Assembly: GCA_030681635.1 (NCBI GenBank)
Contig: JAUXRT010000535.1
Coordinates: 1 to 7,097 of the forward strand
From: Reyranella sp.
Lineage (GTDB): Bacteria; Pseudomonadota; Alphaproteobacteria; Reyranellales; Reyranellaceae
Length of the DNA: 7,097 nt
Direction of reading: 5' to 3'
The notes below the pieces were generated by a model that saw nothing but the letters and a program-made list of their open reading frames with translations, was not told the DNA's origin and searched no databases. Of this stretch, positions 6,256 through 7,097 are shown in pieces. The stretch's first letter is position 1, and every line of letters begins with the position of its first letter. A program made the translations under genes and the position numbers.

Positions 6256-6285
6256 GGGGGCGGCGACCTTATAACCCATTCGACC
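6256..6285. promoter_or_regulatory. Divergent promoter region between cysQ and the nucleosidase gene
   Basis: Only 30 bases separate the chosen divergent starts. The sole AT-rich patch is the self-complementary TTATAA at 6269-6274, which reads as a -10-like hexamer on both strands (TATAAC on plus, TATAAG on minus). On plus it lies about 11 bases before the ATG, so a transcript from it would be leaderless or nearly so. That fits the absence of a Shine-Dalgarno there. No convincing -35 element is found at normal spacing on either strand, so the actual promoters may lie inside the flanking coding sequences. Confidence 0.3.
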
Positions 6286-7047
6286 ATGGCAAACAGGCTT
6301 TTGGGCGTCATTTCAGCCCTTCCCGAAGAGCTTGCCCACCTCTCCGACCAGCCGGCCGACACCCACCAGATCGGCGGCCTCGGCTTCTGGCGGGGCCGGA
6401 TTGCGGGCCGCGAGGCGGTGTTCGTCGAATCGGGGGCGGGCAAGGTCAATGCCGCCATCGCCACGACCCTGCTGCTCGACCGTTTCGACTGCCGGGCCCT
6501 GATGCTGTGCGGTGTGGCCGGCGGCCTCGATCCAACCCTCGGCGTCGGCGATATCGTGGTCGGCACCGGCCATACGCAGCATGACTACGGCATCGAGAAG
6601 GAGGATGGGCTCCTCGCCATCCAGCCGGGCAGCCGGCCCTCGCTGGGCGAGGATTCCACGCCGGGCTACGCCGTTTCGGAGCCGCTGGTGGCGCGCCTGC
6701 AGGAGGCGCTGAGCGGACTGGTCCTCGAACCGCTGCCGGCCTCGGTCGGTGCCGGTTCGCGCACGCCCACTGTCCGCTTCGGCGCCATCGCCACCGGCGA
6801 CAGCTTCGTCAATTCAGAGCGCCTGAGACGGCGCCTGCACGAGCGGTTCAAGGCGCAGGCCGTCGAGATGGAAGGCGGGGCGGTGGCGCAGGTCGCGCGG
6901 CGCTGGGGCGACGATATTCCGTTCGTCAACGTGCGCTGCCTGAGCGACCTCGCCGGCGCCGAAAGCCATCTCGACTTCCGCGCCTTCCTGCCCGTCGCCG
7001 CGCGTTACGCCTCGATGGTCGCGCACCGGCTGGCACCGGTGATCTGA
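6286..7047 (+). CDS. mtnN: 5'-methylthioadenosine/S-adenosylhomocysteine nucleosidase family protein
   Basis: This 253-residue nucleoside phosphorylase/hydrolase-fold protein probably cleaves adenine from MTA or SAH, removing feedback inhibitors of methyltransferases and polyamine synthesis. Motifs follow the E. coli MTAN pattern: GVISALPEEL (7-16; Glu15 aligns with Glu12), GVAGGLDP (76-83), HDYG (99-102), ATGDSFV (169-175), AVEMEGGAVAQVA (192-204; MEG in place of MEA, with Met195 and Glu196 at the ribose-binding site) and RCLSDLAG (217-224; Asp221 aligns with catalytic Asp197). It is about 20 residues longer than E. coli MTAN, mainly around residues 103-130 and 145-163. The start at 6286 gives the expected N-terminal beta strand, no alternative lies nearby, and no clear Shine-Dalgarno precedes it. 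Divergent from cysQ. Substrate is inferred from the family; other purine nucleosides or futalosine-type substrates are not excluded. Confidence 0.88.
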   Translation: MANRLLGVISALPEELAHLSDQPADTHQIGGLGFWRGRIAGREAVFVESGAGKVNAAIATTLLLDRFDCRALMLCGVAGGLDPTLGVGDIVVGTGHTQHDYGIEKEDGLLAIQPGSRPSLGEDSTPGYAVSEPLVARLQEALSGLVLEPLPASVGAGSRTPTVRFGAIATGDSFVNSERLRRRLHERFKAQAVEMEGGAVAQVARRWGDDIPFVNVRCLSDLAGAESHLDFRAFLPVAARYASMVAHRLAPVI

Positions 7048-7059
7048 AGCAGCTGGGGG

Positions 7060-7097
7060 CGCGCCACTCCAGTGGCGCGATCATGACGCGCCACTGG
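7060..7097. repeat. Three-armed inverted repeat with alternative hairpins, cut by the window edge
   Basis: Three arms built on one core are present: CGCGCCACT (7060-7068), CCAGTGGCGCG (7069-7079) and CGCGCCACTGG (7087-7097). Arms 1 and 2 are exact 9-base complements; the practical loop is 4 bases (TCCA) with an 8-bp stem. Arms 2 and 3 are exact 11-base complements around ATCATGA, whose last six bases are themselves self-complementary. The two hairpins are mutually exclusive. The element begins 12 bases after the nucleosidase stop. No T-run is visible before the edge. It may be a terminator, or the start of a longer repeat that continues outside the window. Confidence 0.7.

Noticed and set aside
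5479..6285. A plus-strand N-terminal extension of the nucleosidase frame across cysQ
   Set aside because: The frame is open by chance opposite cysQ. Nucleosidase homology starts at the ATG at 6286, which places the first beta strand correctly.

Overview
The window is about 7.1 kb of GC-rich DNA, densely coding, with short gaps and overlapping start/stop codons. Base composition, the protein relatives and a REP-like intergenic palindrome of a kind I recall from Rhizobiales such as Bradyrhizobium point to an alphaproteobacterium, possibly Rhizobiales or Rhodospirillales. The genus cannot be fixed from this sequence. I see no tRNA, rRNA, CRISPR array, transposase, phage gene or plasmid function. 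The layout looks like ordinary chromosome.

Left part, plus strand (1-1353): the last 45 codons of what looks like a secreted or surface protein; then a complete isocitrate lyase/PEP-mutase superfamily enzyme with the lyase-type KKCGH active-site loop; then, overlapping it by 4 bases, a 104-residue membrane protein of unknown function. A 171-base convergent gap (1354-1524) follows. It holds a small hairpin and a roughly 110-base palindromic element that could serve as a terminator for both strands.

Middle and right part, minus strand (6255 down to 1525): a tight run of four genes in the order cysQ (PAP phosphatase), sua5/tsaC-type threonylcarbamoyl-AMP synthase, then two tandem paralogous FAD-binding D-2-hydroxyacid dehydrogenases. 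Gaps are 10 and 24 bases, and the two oxidoreductases share one base (TGATG). This looks like a single transcription unit joining a nucleotide-phosphatase, a tRNA-modification enzyme and a duplicated flavoenzyme.

Far right, plus strand (6286-7047): an MTA/SAH nucleosidase family protein, divergent from cysQ across only about 30 bases. CysQ and the nucleosidase both remove inhibitory adenosine by-products of sulfur and methyl metabolism (PAP, and SAH/MTA). The window ends inside a three-armed inverted repeat just after this gene.

No previously undescribed system is evident. The points most worth a second look are the tandem flavoenzyme duplication, the REP-like palindrome, the mutually exclusive hairpins at the right edge, and the small membrane protein coupled to the lyase.
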